A stretch of DNA of 64,000 nucleotides from Marinobacter caseinilyticus (GTDB lineage: Bacteria > Pseudomonadota > Gammaproteobacteria > Pseudomonadales > Oleiphilaceae): contig NZ_WUQJ01000012.1 of assembly GCF_011074955.1 (NCBI RefSeq), forward strand, positions 1 through 64,000. The letters run 5' to 3'. Positions 43,525 to 53,181 of the stretch are shown here, piece by piece (position 1 is the stretch's first letter; each line of letters opens with the position of its first letter). The notes under the pieces were generated by a model. It had not been told where the DNA came from. It searched no databases and worked only from the letters and a program-made list of their open reading frames with translations. A program made the position numbers and the translations under genes.

Positions 43525-45345
43525 TCACAGCGATGGCCAGAGCGAATCAAATTCGTCCTCGCTCGCGCTGCCAGACGATTGGGGCACGTGGCTGGAAGCG
43601 GTATTCAAACCCTGATTCTGAAGCTTTAGCTCAAACTGACTGATGCTGCCGGTGGCGGAGACACGACTGGAGAGTTGCCCCTGGTCCTCTCGTCCATCGT
43701 GCAGCATGGTGATGCGGCTGCCAGTCTGGAAGGGTAGCCGGGGTGTAATCAGGGACGCGGACTGATTGACAGCACTGATTTCCGGCAGCAGCAAACCGCG
43801 TAAATATTCGCTGCTGTTACCCACTTTCTGGATAAGGCGGATGCCACAGGGTGAGGCGCTGGGGGCCAATAGCTCAACGCCCACCTGCGTGCCCTGGTTT
43901 CGTGCCTGGCGAATCCAGCGTACAACCGCCACGCTCCAGGGGTGCGAGGATTGCTCCCGCACGCCCAATACCTCACCTGCCTGCAACGCCGGAGGCACCT
44001 CCGACTCCCAGCCAACGCAATAGCCTCCGGGGCTGGTGTTGATCAGCAGCGTCTGATAGGACTTTGGCTGGTGCTTGTCCGGCAGGCCGTTCTCCGCAGA
44101 GCCTCCGCTACCTCGAAATGTGATCGGCACGTCGGCTGACGTCATGGCATCCTCAATGGGCGCTGCATCCGCGACCCCGGCCCAGGGATCGTTTTTGCGA
44201 CGGGAGCTGCTGAGAAATTGATTCGTGTCATCCTCGTCACGCTGCAAGTCATTGCCCGCAACGAACTGATTGAAGCTTTTATTGCCGGCGATAAAGTAGT
44301 GGGCGGCGGTGAGGCCCACACAGATTTCAAGACGACCTTGACTGGTAATACGGTTGAAGTTGCGTTTGGTCAGAATGCCCAGTGCTTGAGACAGGTGTGT
44401 CAGTAGGGTGTCAGTAACCGCCGCGGGCAGGGCAATTCGGGCTTCATGCTCTGGCTGCCTGCGTTCGGTCCGGGCATGCAGGTACTCAGAGATGCGCTCG
44501 GACAATTCTGTGGTATCGAAACCAAAACAGTCACTGTTGGGCTCTTGCTGCAGCAGGCTTCGATAAATCGGCGCTGAATCCCGCTCCATGTTGATTACGA
44601 ACAGCGCGGACTCGGACAACGTGGGTTGGCACACGACCAGGTCTGTCCAGACCTCAAACAATTCGTACGCCTGCATGAGCTCGTTTTGTCGAAGCTGGTT
44701 GGGGCGTGCGCAACCCAACAGCAGCACTCGCTTGTAGGCATCGCCGACCAGGCTGCTCTTGCGGTGGCTCAGCATGTTGTCATCGACGGGCATGTCGACC
44801 AGCTTGTTAAGGTGAGCAAAGCGGTATATGTGGTGGCATTCCAACCAGCTTCTCGCAGGGCTTGGGCAGTAAAGCTGGTGCGCTCGCACAATCGTTGCGC
44901 CAAGATCCGACAGGGCCCGGTGACAACTGAGTGCAAGCGATTTCCGGTTTCTGTCAATGTTGCCCGCATCAACGAGTTCCTGGATGCAGGTTTTGTAACC
45001 GCTGGCCAGGTGAAGCTGAAGTGCCTGGGACAGATTGGCGATTTTGCGCTGCTTGTCGGGCAGGGCGATGGCCATACCCAGGTAATGACGCGCCAGCTCG
45101 CCACAGACGAAGTGAATTTTAGGCCGTATGAGTTCGAGCAGCTGTATGCGCTGGGCAGGAGCGATGATTAACTGATTCAGCTCGATAATGGCATGGTAAA
45201 GCTGTTTCGAGGCTTCCCCCATATTGGCCATGGGCAAATGACTGGCCCATTCTCTGAATCCCTTCGACGAGGTTTCGCAGAACGACAGGCTGCCAATTTT
45301 CTGTTCTGGTACGGTCAGGTCGGGTTTCAGAGTCATGCCTTCCAT
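43525..45345 (-). CDS. PilZ-like regulatory protein next to the FimX-like gene
   Basis: A 606-residue cytosolic protein. The first 400 residues are mostly helical with no family I can name; a C-terminal segment (about 425-500) reads LLINTSPGGYCVGW...VVRWIRQARNQGTQVGVELL, resembling a PilZ domain with its NxSxxG motif (NTSPGG at 436-441). The preceding RxxxR half of the c-di-GMP site is not evident, so binding is uncertain. It lies upstream of the FimX-like gene in the same direction, where Pseudomonas has a comparable gene, and may work with it. ATG at 45336 is an alternative start. Confidence 0.6.
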   Translation of the reverse strand: MEGMTLKPDLTVPEQKIGSLSFCETSSKGFREWASHLPMANMGEASKQLYHAIIELNQLIIAPAQRIQLLELIRPKIHFVCGELARHYLGMAIALPDKQRKIANLSQALQLHLASGYKTCIQELVDAGNIDRNRKSLALSCHRALSDLGATIVRAHQLYCPSPARSWLECHHIYRFAHLNKLVDMPVDDNMLSHRKSSLVGDAYKRVLLLGCARPNQLRQNELMQAYELFEVWTDLVVCQPTLSESALFVINMERDSAPIYRSLLQQEPNSDCFGFDTTELSERISEYLHARTERRQPEHEARIALPAAVTDTLLTHLSQALGILTKRNFNRITSQGRLEICVGLTAAHYFIAGNKSFNQFVAGNDLQRDEDDTNQFLSSSRRKNDPWAGVADAAPIEDAMTSADVPITFRGSGGSAENGLPDKHQPKSYQTLLINTSPGGYCVGWESEVPPALQAGEVLGVREQSSHPWSVAVVRWIRQARNQGTQVGVELLAPSASPCGIRLIQKVGNSSEYLRGLLLPEISAVNQSASLITPRLPFQTGSRITMLHDGREDQGQLSSRVSATGSISQFELKLQNQGLNTASSHVPQSSGSASEDEFDSLWPSL

Positions 45346-45528
45346 TCAAGTGTATGCCGGTAACTGGGCTGGCGAATACGCCATTGGATTTTCAACGTTC
45401 GCCCTTGAAGCCGCTTCATAACGTTGTGGTCCTGTTCGCAACGATTGGAAAGCGCCTGAATTACAGATTTTTATGGTCAACGTTCATGAACTGTAAAGTA
45501 GCAAAGCGCTGACAGAAAGCCAGCACCC

Positions 45529-45558
45529 TTCAAGTTGACAATCTTTCACAAACTTGAA
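45529..45558. repeat. 8-bp inverted repeat between epmB and the PilZ-like gene
   Basis: TTCAAGTT and AACTTGAA are perfect inverted copies 14 bases apart, in the 248-base gap after the epmB stop (leftward) and about 185 bases upstream of the PilZ-like gene. No T-run follows, so a protein binding site is as likely as a terminator. Confidence 0.35.
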
Positions 45559-45593
45559 ACATATTGCCTTGAATATTGAGTTAATTTATGGCT

Positions 45594-46640
45594 CTAGCCG
45601 TCGATATACAAGTCCAATGGTGTTTTTGCTGCTCTACCCGGGACTTCTCGCACCAGTCTGGGCACCAGGAAGCCGGGTAGCGTGGCCAGCAAGTCTCTCA
45701 CCAGGGCCCGCGCCTGGTTGTCACTGACGTCAAAATGGTGCGCCCCTTCAACGGGGTCAAACGCGTGCAGATAGTAAGGTAGCACGCCCGCGTCGAACAG
45801 CGCTTCGCTGAGATTCGCGAGCACCTGACTGGAATCGTTGACGCCCTTTAAAACGACACTCTGGTTCAGCAGTGTAGCGCCTGAGGCGCGGAGTCTGGCC
45901 AGTGCCTGCCGAACCGATGCGTCAATTTCATTGGCATGGTTAATGTGTAAAACGACCACTTTCTGCAACGGGCTGGCTGACAGCCAGCTTATCAATGAAT
46001 CATTCACTCGCTGTGGAATCACGACCGGTAATCGGGTGTGGATGCGCAGTCGTTTAATGTGCGGGATGGCGGCCATATCGTTAGCCCAGCGGGCAAGCAG
46101 TCGGTCATTGGCGACCAGTGGATCGCCACCGCTGAAAATAACCTCGTTGATTTCAGGTGCGGCGGTCAGTGATTCAATGACCTGATCTCGATCCTGCGGG
46201 GACAGCCGGTGATCGTCATACGGGAAATGGCGACGAAAACAGTATCGGCAGTTGATGGCGCATTGGCCCGTTACCATCAATAACGCTCTGCTACGGTATT
46301 TCTGTATCAACCCAGGGCTGGCGGATGCGATTTTTTCCTGTAGCGGGTCGCGAACGAAACCGGATACGGTCGCCCCTTCCTCCGCCAGTGGCAGGACCTG
46401 CCGTAGCAAGGGATCCTGAGCGTTGCCGTACTCGATTCGCTGGAGATAAGGTTGTGGGACGCGAATTGGAAATAAAACGTGGCCAGTAGTGGCGCCAGGC
46501 AGCCACTGGTCTGGGTCCAGGCCCAACTGTGTCAGCAAAGCCCGAGGCTCTGTCAGGGAGTTTGCAAGGAGTTGTTGCCAACTCTGTTGGGTGATATCTG
46601 ACTGGTGGGCTTCTACCAGAGTGGGGGTTCGCTGTATCAT
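45594..46640 (-). CDS. epmB: EF-P lysine 2,3-aminomutase
   Basis: A 348-residue radical SAM enzyme that converts (S)-alpha-lysine to (R)-beta-lysine for modification of elongation factor P. The Fe-S cluster motif CxxxCxxC is CAINCRYC (Cys127, 131 and 134), followed by FRRHFPY typical of the KamA/YjeK family. It is transcribed away from efp, only 45 bases between the starts. With EpmA encoded just beyond efp, the full modification set is present. Confidence 0.94.
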   Translation of the reverse strand: MIQRTPTLVEAHQSDITQQSWQQLLANSLTEPRALLTQLGLDPDQWLPGATTGHVLFPIRVPQPYLQRIEYGNAQDPLLRQVLPLAEEGATVSGFVRDPLQEKIASASPGLIQKYRSRALLMVTGQCAINCRYCFRRHFPYDDHRLSPQDRDQVIESLTAAPEINEVIFSGGDPLVANDRLLARWANDMAAIPHIKRLRIHTRLPVVIPQRVNDSLISWLSASPLQKVVVLHINHANEIDASVRQALARLRASGATLLNQSVVLKGVNDSSQVLANLSEALFDAGVLPYYLHAFDPVEGAHHFDVSDNQARALVRDLLATLPGFLVPRLVREVPGRAAKTPLDLYIDG

Positions 46641-46685
46641 AACGGGCTTTCGACTCTCAACAGCGTCATTTCAGGTGATATTTTC

Positions 46686-47258
46686 ATGGCTTCATATTCT
46701 ACCAATGAATTCCGCAGCGGTCTTAAGGTTTTACTGGACGGTGACCCTTGCGCCATTCTGGAAAACGAATTTGTTAAACCTGGCAAGGGTCAGGCGTTCA
46801 ATCGGGTTAAATTGCGCAACCTGATGTCCAACCGGGTCTGGGAGCGCACCTTTAAGTCAGGTGACTCGCTTGAGGCAGCGGATGTTCTTGATCAGGAAAT
46901 GGAATACCTCTACACCGACGGTGAGTTTTGGCATTTCATGTTAACCGACGGTTCTTTTGAGCAGTACCCGGCGGACGCAAAAGCGGTCAGCGATGTCTTG
47001 AAGTGGCTCAAAGAACAGGATGTTTACACCGTGACTTTGTACAACGGTGCCCCATTGTCCGTGACACCGCCCAATTTTGTCGAACTTGAAGTCGTCGATA
47101 CGGACCCAGGTATGAAGGGCGATACGGCGCAGGGTGGCACCAAGCCCGCAACGTTGTCCACCGGTGCCGTGGTCAACGTGCCGCTGTTTATCACCATTGG
47201 TGAGGTACTAAAGGTCGACACCCGCAGCGGCGAATACGTGAACCGCGTCAAAAGCTGA
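46686..47258 (+). CDS. efp: elongation factor P
   Basis: A 190-residue, three-domain tRNA-mimic factor that relieves ribosome stalling at polyproline stretches. The modified lysine is Lys34 in the loop VKPGKGQAF, consistent with beta-lysylation by the neighbouring EpmB/EpmA rather than rhamnosylation (which uses Arg). The C-terminal signature NRVKS and [13 protein letters not shown] are normal. AGGTGA precedes the ATG at 46686; the open frame extends further upstream but would overlap epmB. Confidence 0.96.
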   Translation: MASYSTNEFRSGLKVLLDGDPCAILENEFVKPGKGQAFNRVKLRNLMSNRVWERTFKSGDSLEAADVLDQEMEYLYTDGEFWHFMLTDGSFEQYPADAKAVSDVLKWLKEQDVYTVTLYNGAPLSVTPPNFVELEVVDTDPGMKGDTAQGGTKPATLSTGAVVNVPLFITIGEVLKVDTRSGEYVNRVKS

Positions 47259-47267
47259 GGCTGCGGT

Positions 47268-48251
47268 TTGTTCGATAAGCCGGCAGCTGGCTGGCGCCCG
47301 TCAGCCTCATTGAATGCGCTTGAAAGCCGTGCACAACAGCTACACTTTGTGCGCGACTTTTTTGCTGCTCGCAAGGTACTTGAGGTTGAGACGCCGGTGC
47401 TGGCTGGACACGGTGTGAGTGACCTCAACATCGACAGCGTAAAAGCATGTGTGGCCGCAACTCCGGGACATTCGGATCTGGAGGCCTGGCTTCAAACCTC
47501 CCCTGAATATCATATGAAGCGACTATTGGCCGCTGGCGCAGGTGCTATTTACCAGATATCGCGGGCGTTTCGCGACGGTGAGCGAGGCTCTCGTCACAAC
47601 CCCGAATTCTCCTTGCTGGAATGGTATCGTCCTGGTTTTGATGATCAGCAACTGATGCAGGAAGTTGGTGAGCTGGTGTGTGACTGGTTGCAATTGCCGA
47701 ATCCACAACGGCTCTGCTACCGCGATGCCTTGATCAAGTTTGTCGGTCTGGACCCGTTTGAGGCTACGCAACAGTGTCTTGCTTCCCGTTGTGAGGCCTG
47801 GGTGGGTGCCGATCTCGCGCATACGCTTGAGCGCGATGCGTGTCTTGATATTTTGATGAGTCATGAAGTCGAACCGGCATTGCGAAGCGAGCCACCCACT
47901 TTCATTACTCATTACCCTGCCAGTCAGGCGGCGTTGGCGAAAACGTCACGGATTGAAGGGCTTGAGGTCGCCCATCGTTTCGAGCTTTATGTGGAGGGGG
48001 TCGAACTGTGCAACGGGTATTGGGAATTGACCGATGCGACGGAGCAGCGGCGACGGTTTGAGCAGGATAATCAACGCCGAGCGGATGCAGGCAAACCCAT
48101 AATGCCCCCCGACGAGCGCTTTCTGTCGGCCATTGACGCAGGATTGCCCGACTGCTCGGGCGTTGCCCTGGGCCTGGACAGATTGCTGATGCTTAAGCTG
48201 GGCACGGGTTCGATCGACGATGTGATTGCGTTTCCGATCGAGCGAGCCTAG
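47268..48251 (+). CDS. epmA: EF-P lysine ligase
   Basis: A 327-residue paralogue of the lysyl-tRNA synthetase catalytic core that attaches beta-lysine to EF-P. Class II synthetase motifs are RAFRDGERGSRHNPEFSLLEWYRPG and, at the C-terminus, GVALGLDRLLML. It lacks the N-terminal anticodon-binding domain, as expected for EpmA/GenX. The start appears to be TTG at 47268, nine bases after the efp stop, with GAGG in reach; so it is probably translated from the efp transcript. Confidence 0.93.
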   Translation: MFDKPAAGWRPSASLNALESRAQQLHFVRDFFAARKVLEVETPVLAGHGVSDLNIDSVKACVAATPGHSDLEAWLQTSPEYHMKRLLAAGAGAIYQISRAFRDGERGSRHNPEFSLLEWYRPGFDDQQLMQEVGELVCDWLQLPNPQRLCYRDALIKFVGLDPFEATQQCLASRCEAWVGADLAHTLERDACLDILMSHEVEPALRSEPPTFITHYPASQAALAKTSRIEGLEVAHRFELYVEGVELCNGYWELTDATEQRRRFEQDNQRRADAGKPIMPPDERFLSAIDAGLPDCSGVALGLDRLLMLKLGTGSIDDVIAFPIERA

Positions 48252-48313
48252 TGTGCCCTCAAAACGTGCCCCGGTCAGCCTGGGAAATAATCATTGATGC
48301 TTTTGTCCGGGCG

Positions 48314-49174
48314 TTAACCGTCACGACGGCCAAACGCTTGCCCCATCTTGACGGACGATTCGGCGGTCAGCTCTGGGTTCCACTTAACGGCGTCTTTTGG
48401 CACAACCATTACCACCGTCGAACCTAGCCGAAAACGGCCCATTTCCTCGCCCTTCTCGAAACATATAGGGTTGGCGCTATCGTTATAGCGAACACTGCTC
48501 ACATCTTTGGTGCCGGGCGCGACGATGCCCGCCCAGGTGGTTTCGACGCTGCCGACAATCATGGCGCCCACCAATACCAGAGCCATAGGGCCAAACTCGG
48601 TATCAAAAATGGCGGCCACACGCTCATTGCGTGCGAACAGGTTCGGCACGTTTTGAGCGGTTACGGGGTTCACCGAGAACAGCTTCCCGGGTACATGCAC
48701 CATTTCTCTCAATGTGCCGGCGACTGGCATGTGGATTCGGTGATAGTCCCTGGGGGCCAAATAAATAGTGGCAAATTCGCCATCCGCAAACGGGTGCGCC
48801 CGATCCGAACTCCCGCCGAGCAGTTCCGTCAGGCTGAATGATTGCCCTTTGGCTTGAAAGACGCGATCGCTACTGATGTGGCCAAGCTGGCTGATAGCGC
48901 CATCAACCGGGCTGACAAATACGGAATCGTCACCCGCAATGGGCCGTAAGCCCGGCTTCAGCGTACGGGTAAAGAACGCGTTGAAGCTGGCGTATTGCGA
49001 AGGGTCGGATTCCGTTGCTTCACTCATGTCCACGCCGTAGCGGCCGATAAACCAGCGAATCACCCGATTTTTCAGTTCAGGCTGATGCTCATTATCCGCC
49101 AGCTTGCCGGCCAATTTTGAAATGGTGAGCTGTGGCGCAAGGTACTGGCTGAGAATGAAAAGCTTGTCCAGCAT
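48314..49174 (-). CDS. psd: phosphatidylserine decarboxylase proenzyme
   Basis: Makes phosphatidylethanolamine at the inner membrane. The 286-residue proenzyme contains the self-cleavage site LGST, with Ser252 becoming the pyruvoyl group. APRDYHRIHMPVAG supplies the conserved catalytic His region and FVSPVDGAI the other family signature. AAGGAAG precedes the ATG at 49174; a longer frame to 49201 lacks support. It is divergent from motA. Confidence 0.95.
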   Translation of the reverse strand: MLDKLFILSQYLAPQLTISKLAGKLADNEHQPELKNRVIRWFIGRYGVDMSEATESDPSQYASFNAFFTRTLKPGLRPIAGDDSVFVSPVDGAISQLGHISSDRVFQAKGQSFSLTELLGGSSDRAHPFADGEFATIYLAPRDYHRIHMPVAGTLREMVHVPGKLFSVNPVTAQNVPNLFARNERVAAIFDTEFGPMALVLVGAMIVGSVETTWAGIVAPGTKDVSSVRYNDSANPICFEKGEEMGRFRLGSTVVMVVPKDAVKWNPELTAESSVKMGQAFGRRDG

Positions 49175-49283
49175 CGAAACTTCCTTTATTCGGGGCGACA
49201 TAAATTTATGAGATTCGCGAGTTTAGCAAATTGCGACGGGTTCGGAGAAATCGTTTATCGATTTCGCGGTCTTCACTGTCGCT

Positions 49284-49292
49284 TGCTATGAT
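49284..49292 (+). promoter_or_regulatory. candidate extended -10 promoter for motA
   Basis: TGC-TATGAT is an extended -10 type element, 64 bases before the motA start. No clear -35 is seen, and flagellar promoters are often of another sigma type, so this is tentative. Confidence 0.4.
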
Positions 49293-49355
49293 GCGTTGGC
49301 GGGGCGTCTTAAGGGGCGACATGTTTCTCCACAATCTGGGGTTTAGGCACTATTC

Positions 49356-50207
49356 ATGGCACTGATTATTGGCTCACTTGTTGTATTGGCCTGTGTGCTG
49401 GGCGGGTATTCCCTGCATGGCGGTAACCTGGCTGTTCTTTGGCAGCCGACGGAAGTTCTGATCATTTTCGGTGCGGCGATAGGTGCCTTTGTGATCGCTA
49501 ATCCCATGCACACCATCAAGGAAGTGTTCTTTGGAATACTGCGCCTGTTGACCGGCTCACCATTCAATAAAGCGTTTTATATGGATTTGTTGAGCCTCAT
49601 GTACGACATGTTCGACAAGTCCCGGAAACAGGGGGTGATGTCAATCGAAGAAGATATCGACAACCCGGAGTCGAGTCAGATTTTCACCCGCTACCCGGCG
49701 GTGATCAAATCTCAGGAATTGCTGGCCTTCATCACTGATTACATGCGCATCATCAGTTCCGGCAACATGGCGCCCCATGAACTCGAAGGCCTAATGGACA
49801 GTGAGATTGACAGTCGCCAGCACGAGCTTGAAGAACCGGCCCACGCGGTCAACAAGGTTGCTGATGCATTGCCGGGCCTGGGCATTGTGGCGGCAGTGCT
49901 GGGTATCGTGATTACCATGAACTTTTTGTCCGAAGGGCCTGAGCGCATTGGTTTAAGTGTCGCGGCGGCCCTGGTCGGTACGTTTTTGGGCATTTTTATG
50001 GGCTATGGGTTTGTCGGGCCCACCTCCACGGCGCTGGAGCATCATGCTAAATATGAACTCAAGGCCTACGAGTGTGCCAAGGCTGCCATTGTGGCGACGG
50101 TCTCGGGGCAAGCGCCACAGATGGCCATTGAGTTCGGGCGTAAAGCGCTGCCGACGGATAAGCGCCCATCGTTCCAGGAACTGAACGACCACGTTCGGTC
50201 AAAGTAA
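49356..50207 (+). CDS. motA: flagellar motor stator protein
   Basis: The ion-channel subunit of the flagellar stator, 283 residues with four membrane helices (two near the N-terminus and two at about 170-225). Typical segments are GGYSLHGGNLAVLWQPTEVLIIFGAA and PGLGIVAAVLGIVITM. The cytoplasmic loop between helices 2 and 3 should contact FliG. It is followed by motB 32 bases later. The length and N-terminus match the proton-type MotA of Pseudomonas rather than the shorter MotC/PomA. Confidence 0.94.
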   Translation: MALIIGSLVVLACVLGGYSLHGGNLAVLWQPTEVLIIFGAAIGAFVIANPMHTIKEVFFGILRLLTGSPFNKAFYMDLLSLMYDMFDKSRKQGVMSIEEDIDNPESSQIFTRYPAVIKSQELLAFITDYMRIISSGNMAPHELEGLMDSEIDSRQHELEEPAHAVNKVADALPGLGIVAAVLGIVITMNFLSEGPERIGLSVAAALVGTFLGIFMGYGFVGPTSTALEHHAKYELKAYECAKAAIVATVSGQAPQMAIEFGRKALPTDKRPSFQELNDHVRSK

Positions 50208-50239
50208 CTATTCTCTGATCTGCCGAAGGTGATGACGGT

Positions 50240-51205
50240 TTGGAAGAACAGCCGATAATTATAAAGCGCGTGAAAAAAGTCGCAGCCGGCCACCATGGTG
50301 GGTCCTGGAAGGTTGCATTCGCCGACTTCGCGACCGCCATGATGGCTTTTTTTCTGGTGCTCTGGCTAACGTCAACGGCCTCGCCAGAGCAACTGAAGGC
50401 AGTGGAGGGGTACTTTCAAGACCCTATTGGTTTCACCGAGGGTGGCTCTGCGAACCCGGTCGACCTGGGGGGCAGTGCGTCTGTCGTGAAGGAAAGCAGT
50501 GCCGATATTGCCACCAACGATGTACAGATACTGGATGAACGCATTGAACAACTGTCGGAAACCCTTGAGCAGCGAAAAATGGAAGAGCTGTTTCAGGACC
50601 TTCAGGAGCGCATCGAGCAAAGCGAAACGCTTCAGCAGTTCAAGGATCAGTTGTTGATCGATATCACCGATGAAGGCCTGCGAATCCAGATCGTGGACCG
50701 ATCCCAGCGGCCGATGTTTGACAGCGGCCGGGCGCAGCTCAAGTACTATTCCCAGGATATTCTTTTTGAGCTTGCCAAAACCTTGGGCACAGTCCCGAAC
50801 AAACTCAGCATCACCGGGCATACCGATGCGACCCCGTTCAAAGGGCGTCCGGGCTACACCAATTGGGAGCTTTCCGCAGACCGGGCCAACACCGCGCGCC
50901 GCGCGCTGGTGGCCGGCGGGGTCAAAGGTGAGCAAATAGCCAGAGTCGTGGGCCTCAGTGACTCGATACTGTTTGATGTGGACGACCCTCAGGCGCCGGT
51001 GAATCGTCGCATTTCAATCATTGTGCTGAATAAAAAAGCAGCCAGTGATATCCAGCAGAACGCGGGTCGAAAACAGCAGGACGAGCCGTTGATTGACCTT
51101 ACGAAACCGACCGAAGAAGACGCGGCCGCCGCCCGTAGCAAGCTGGAAAACGGCGAGTGGTTGGAGGACAAGCCTGAGCCCAAGCCCAATGAAGTCAACT
51201 GGTAG
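50240..51205 (+). CDS. motB: flagellar motor stator protein
   Basis: The peptidoglycan-anchored stator partner, 321 residues. One N-terminal membrane helix (VAFADFATAMMAFFLVLWL) carries the ion-binding Asp29; a plug/linker with a coiled-coil-like stretch follows (about 80-145), then the OmpA-type peptidoglycan-binding domain (SITGHTDATPF, NWELSADRANTARRALVAGG). The start is TTG with AAGGTGATG before it; no ATG or GTG in frame fits. The C-terminal tail is rich in charged residues. Confidence 0.93.
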   Translation: MEEQPIIIKRVKKVAAGHHGGSWKVAFADFATAMMAFFLVLWLTSTASPEQLKAVEGYFQDPIGFTEGGSANPVDLGGSASVVKESSADIATNDVQILDERIEQLSETLEQRKMEELFQDLQERIEQSETLQQFKDQLLIDITDEGLRIQIVDRSQRPMFDSGRAQLKYYSQDILFELAKTLGTVPNKLSITGHTDATPFKGRPGYTNWELSADRANTARRALVAGGVKGEQIARVVGLSDSILFDVDDPQAPVNRRISIIVLNKKAASDIQQNAGRKQQDEPLIDLTKPTEEDAAAARSKLENGEWLEDKPEPKPNEVNW

Positions 51206-51235
51206 CAGTCTGGGCTCGGCTCTGGCATCTGCCGG

Positions 51236-52294
51236 TTACAGGCTGAGCCCCCGGGCCTGTTGCTCCGCCATATCCGCGAGTATTCTCCGGAAGCTGTGCA
51301 TCCGTTCGGCGCTGATGCGGCCGTCGTCCGCTGCGCTCTCGATGGCGCAGCCGGGTTCCGCCATATGACGGCAGTTCCGAAATCGGCAGTTACCAATCAG
51401 CGGCCGGATCTCGCGAAAACCGTACTCTATTTCCTGCGGCGTCATGTGCCAAAGCCCAAATTCTCGGATGCCAGGGGAATCGATCAGGTCGCCACCACAG
51501 CTCAAGTGGAATAAGCGAGCCGTCGTGGTGGTGTGAGTGCCTTTGCCGGTGCTTTCGGACAGCGCTCCAACACGAATAGCCTCGTCCGGCATCAACGTTT
51601 GGATAATCGAAGATTTGCCGACACCTGACTGCCCCACAAACACACAGGTTTTTGCTTTCACCAGGGCCTCTATTTGCTCTGCACGGTGCTGGCTTTGGTC
51701 GTCCTGCTGGGCGGACGTCTGCACAACCGGATACCCCAGAGCGGCGTAACGGGCAATCAGCGCTTCGATGTTGGGCGAGTTGAACTCATCGAGCAAATCG
51801 CTTTTGTTAAGCAGAATGACAGCGGGTATGCCGGTGCTTTCCGCTGCCACCAGGTAGCGGTCAATCAAGTTGTCGTGGGGTTCCGGTTCCGGTGCAATAA
51901 CCAGAATAATGTGATCGATATTCGCAGCCACGGGTTTGAGTTGGCCGAAATTGTCGGGTCTTTGCAGCAGTGAGTCACGGTCCCCACGGGCAACAATCAC
52001 CCCGGTGTCCTCCGCGCCTGGCCGCCAGATAACCCGGTCTCCGGTCACCAGGGTGTCAATATTGGTGCGCGCAAAGCAGCGGACGGATCGGCCCTTGCGC
52101 TCGCCTTCCAGCGCTTCCACTTCCAATTGTTGGCCAAAGTGGGCAATCAGCAGGCCGGCTTGTTCGGTCCCCAGCTCACTGCCATCCAGTTGCCGGTCGA
52201 CGACACGTTCTTTGCGTGCGGCACGTTCCGTCCGCTCAGATTGAATTTTTTTGATGCGCCATTGTTGTTGCTTGTTGAGTCGACGTTTAGCCAT
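51236..52294 (-). CDS. rsgA: ribosome small-subunit GTPase
   Basis: A circularly permuted GTPase that checks 30S maturation, 352 residues. It has an N-terminal OB-fold, then the motifs in permuted order: NKSDLL (G4), GQSGVGKSSII (G1) and DSPGIREFG (G3), followed by a C-terminal zinc module CRFRNCRHMAEPGC. The basic N-terminus (MAKRRLNKQQQWRIKKIQ) is typical. It is convergent with motB and divergent from orn, as in related genomes. Confidence 0.95.
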   Translation of the reverse strand: MAKRRLNKQQQWRIKKIQSERTERAARKERVVDRQLDGSELGTEQAGLLIAHFGQQLEVEALEGERKGRSVRCFARTNIDTLVTGDRVIWRPGAEDTGVIVARGDRDSLLQRPDNFGQLKPVAANIDHIILVIAPEPEPHDNLIDRYLVAAESTGIPAVILLNKSDLLDEFNSPNIEALIARYAALGYPVVQTSAQQDDQSQHRAEQIEALVKAKTCVFVGQSGVGKSSIIQTLMPDEAIRVGALSESTGKGTHTTTTARLFHLSCGGDLIDSPGIREFGLWHMTPQEIEYGFREIRPLIGNCRFRNCRHMAEPGCAIESAADDGRISAERMHSFRRILADMAEQQARGLSL

Positions 52295-52457
52295 TGTCGG
52301 TGTTCATTCTATTAATTCATCCATTGTGAGCGAATGTCTGTTGTAACATCATACGTGATTCAAACATAAGGAACCTCGGTATCTGGCGGATTCTGTTGCA
52401 CGAAGGTGACAGGGCTGTCCTGTAGGTTTCATCATGCGTTCAGTTGGAGAGAGGGTG

Positions 52458-53000
52458 ATGGCAACAACCGACCGATTGGTCTGGATTGATCTTGAAATGA
52501 CAGGTCTGGACCCGGAAAAAGAACGGATTATTGAAATGGCGACGCTGATTACCGACTCCGACCTCAATCTTGTCGCAGAAGGGCCGGTTATTGCGGTGCA
52601 TCAACCCGACAGCTTGCTTGATGCTATGGATGCCTGGTGCACGAAAACCCATGGTCAGACCGGTCTGACGCGGCGCGTCCGCGAGAGCCAGATCTCCGAA
52701 TCAGACGCTGAGCAACAAACCCTGGCGTTTCTGCGACAGCATTTGGAGGCGGGGCAGTCACCTTTGTGTGGCAACAGCATTGGCCAGGATCGTCGGTTTT
52801 TGGTGAAGTATATGCCGGAGCTGGAGGCATTTTTTCACTATCGGAATCTCGACGTCAGCACCATCAAAGAATTGGCCCGACGCTGGCGCCCCGACGTGTT
52901 GGACGGCGTTAAGAAAAAAGGCACCCATTTGGCGCTGGACGACATCCGCGATTCCATTGACGAGTTGCGGCATTATCGGGAACATTTCTTCCAGCTGTAG
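52458..53000 (+). CDS. orn: oligoribonuclease
   Basis: A 180-residue DEDDh 3'-5' exonuclease that degrades di- and oligoribonucleotides, including pGpG from c-di-GMP breakdown. Asp11 and Glu13 lie in [21 protein letters not shown] holds the third acidic residue, and [14 protein letters not shown] the final His/Asp. GGAGAGAGG directly precedes the ATG at 52458, which is preferred over an upstream frame start at 52434. Confidence 0.95.
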   Translation: MATTDRLVWIDLEMTGLDPEKERIIEMATLITDSDLNLVAEGPVIAVHQPDSLLDAMDAWCTKTHGQTGLTRRVRESQISESDAEQQTLAFLRQHLEAGQSPLCGNSIGQDRRFLVKYMPELEAFFHYRNLDVSTIKELARRWRPDVLDGVKKKGTHLALDDIRDSIDELRHYREHFFQL

Positions 53001-53181
53001 TTAGGAAATGGTAATGCGGTAATAGTTGTTTGGCATTAACCGTGCGGCCTTAAATGCATGACCTGCGTGTGGCGCGAACCTGTGTACTCAGGGTCAGGTG
53101 CCAACAAGTCGGATAATGATCGCGGCGAGCGCCGCGATTCGGATCGCACAAATGAACCGCAATGAGGCGTCTGCCCGATGA

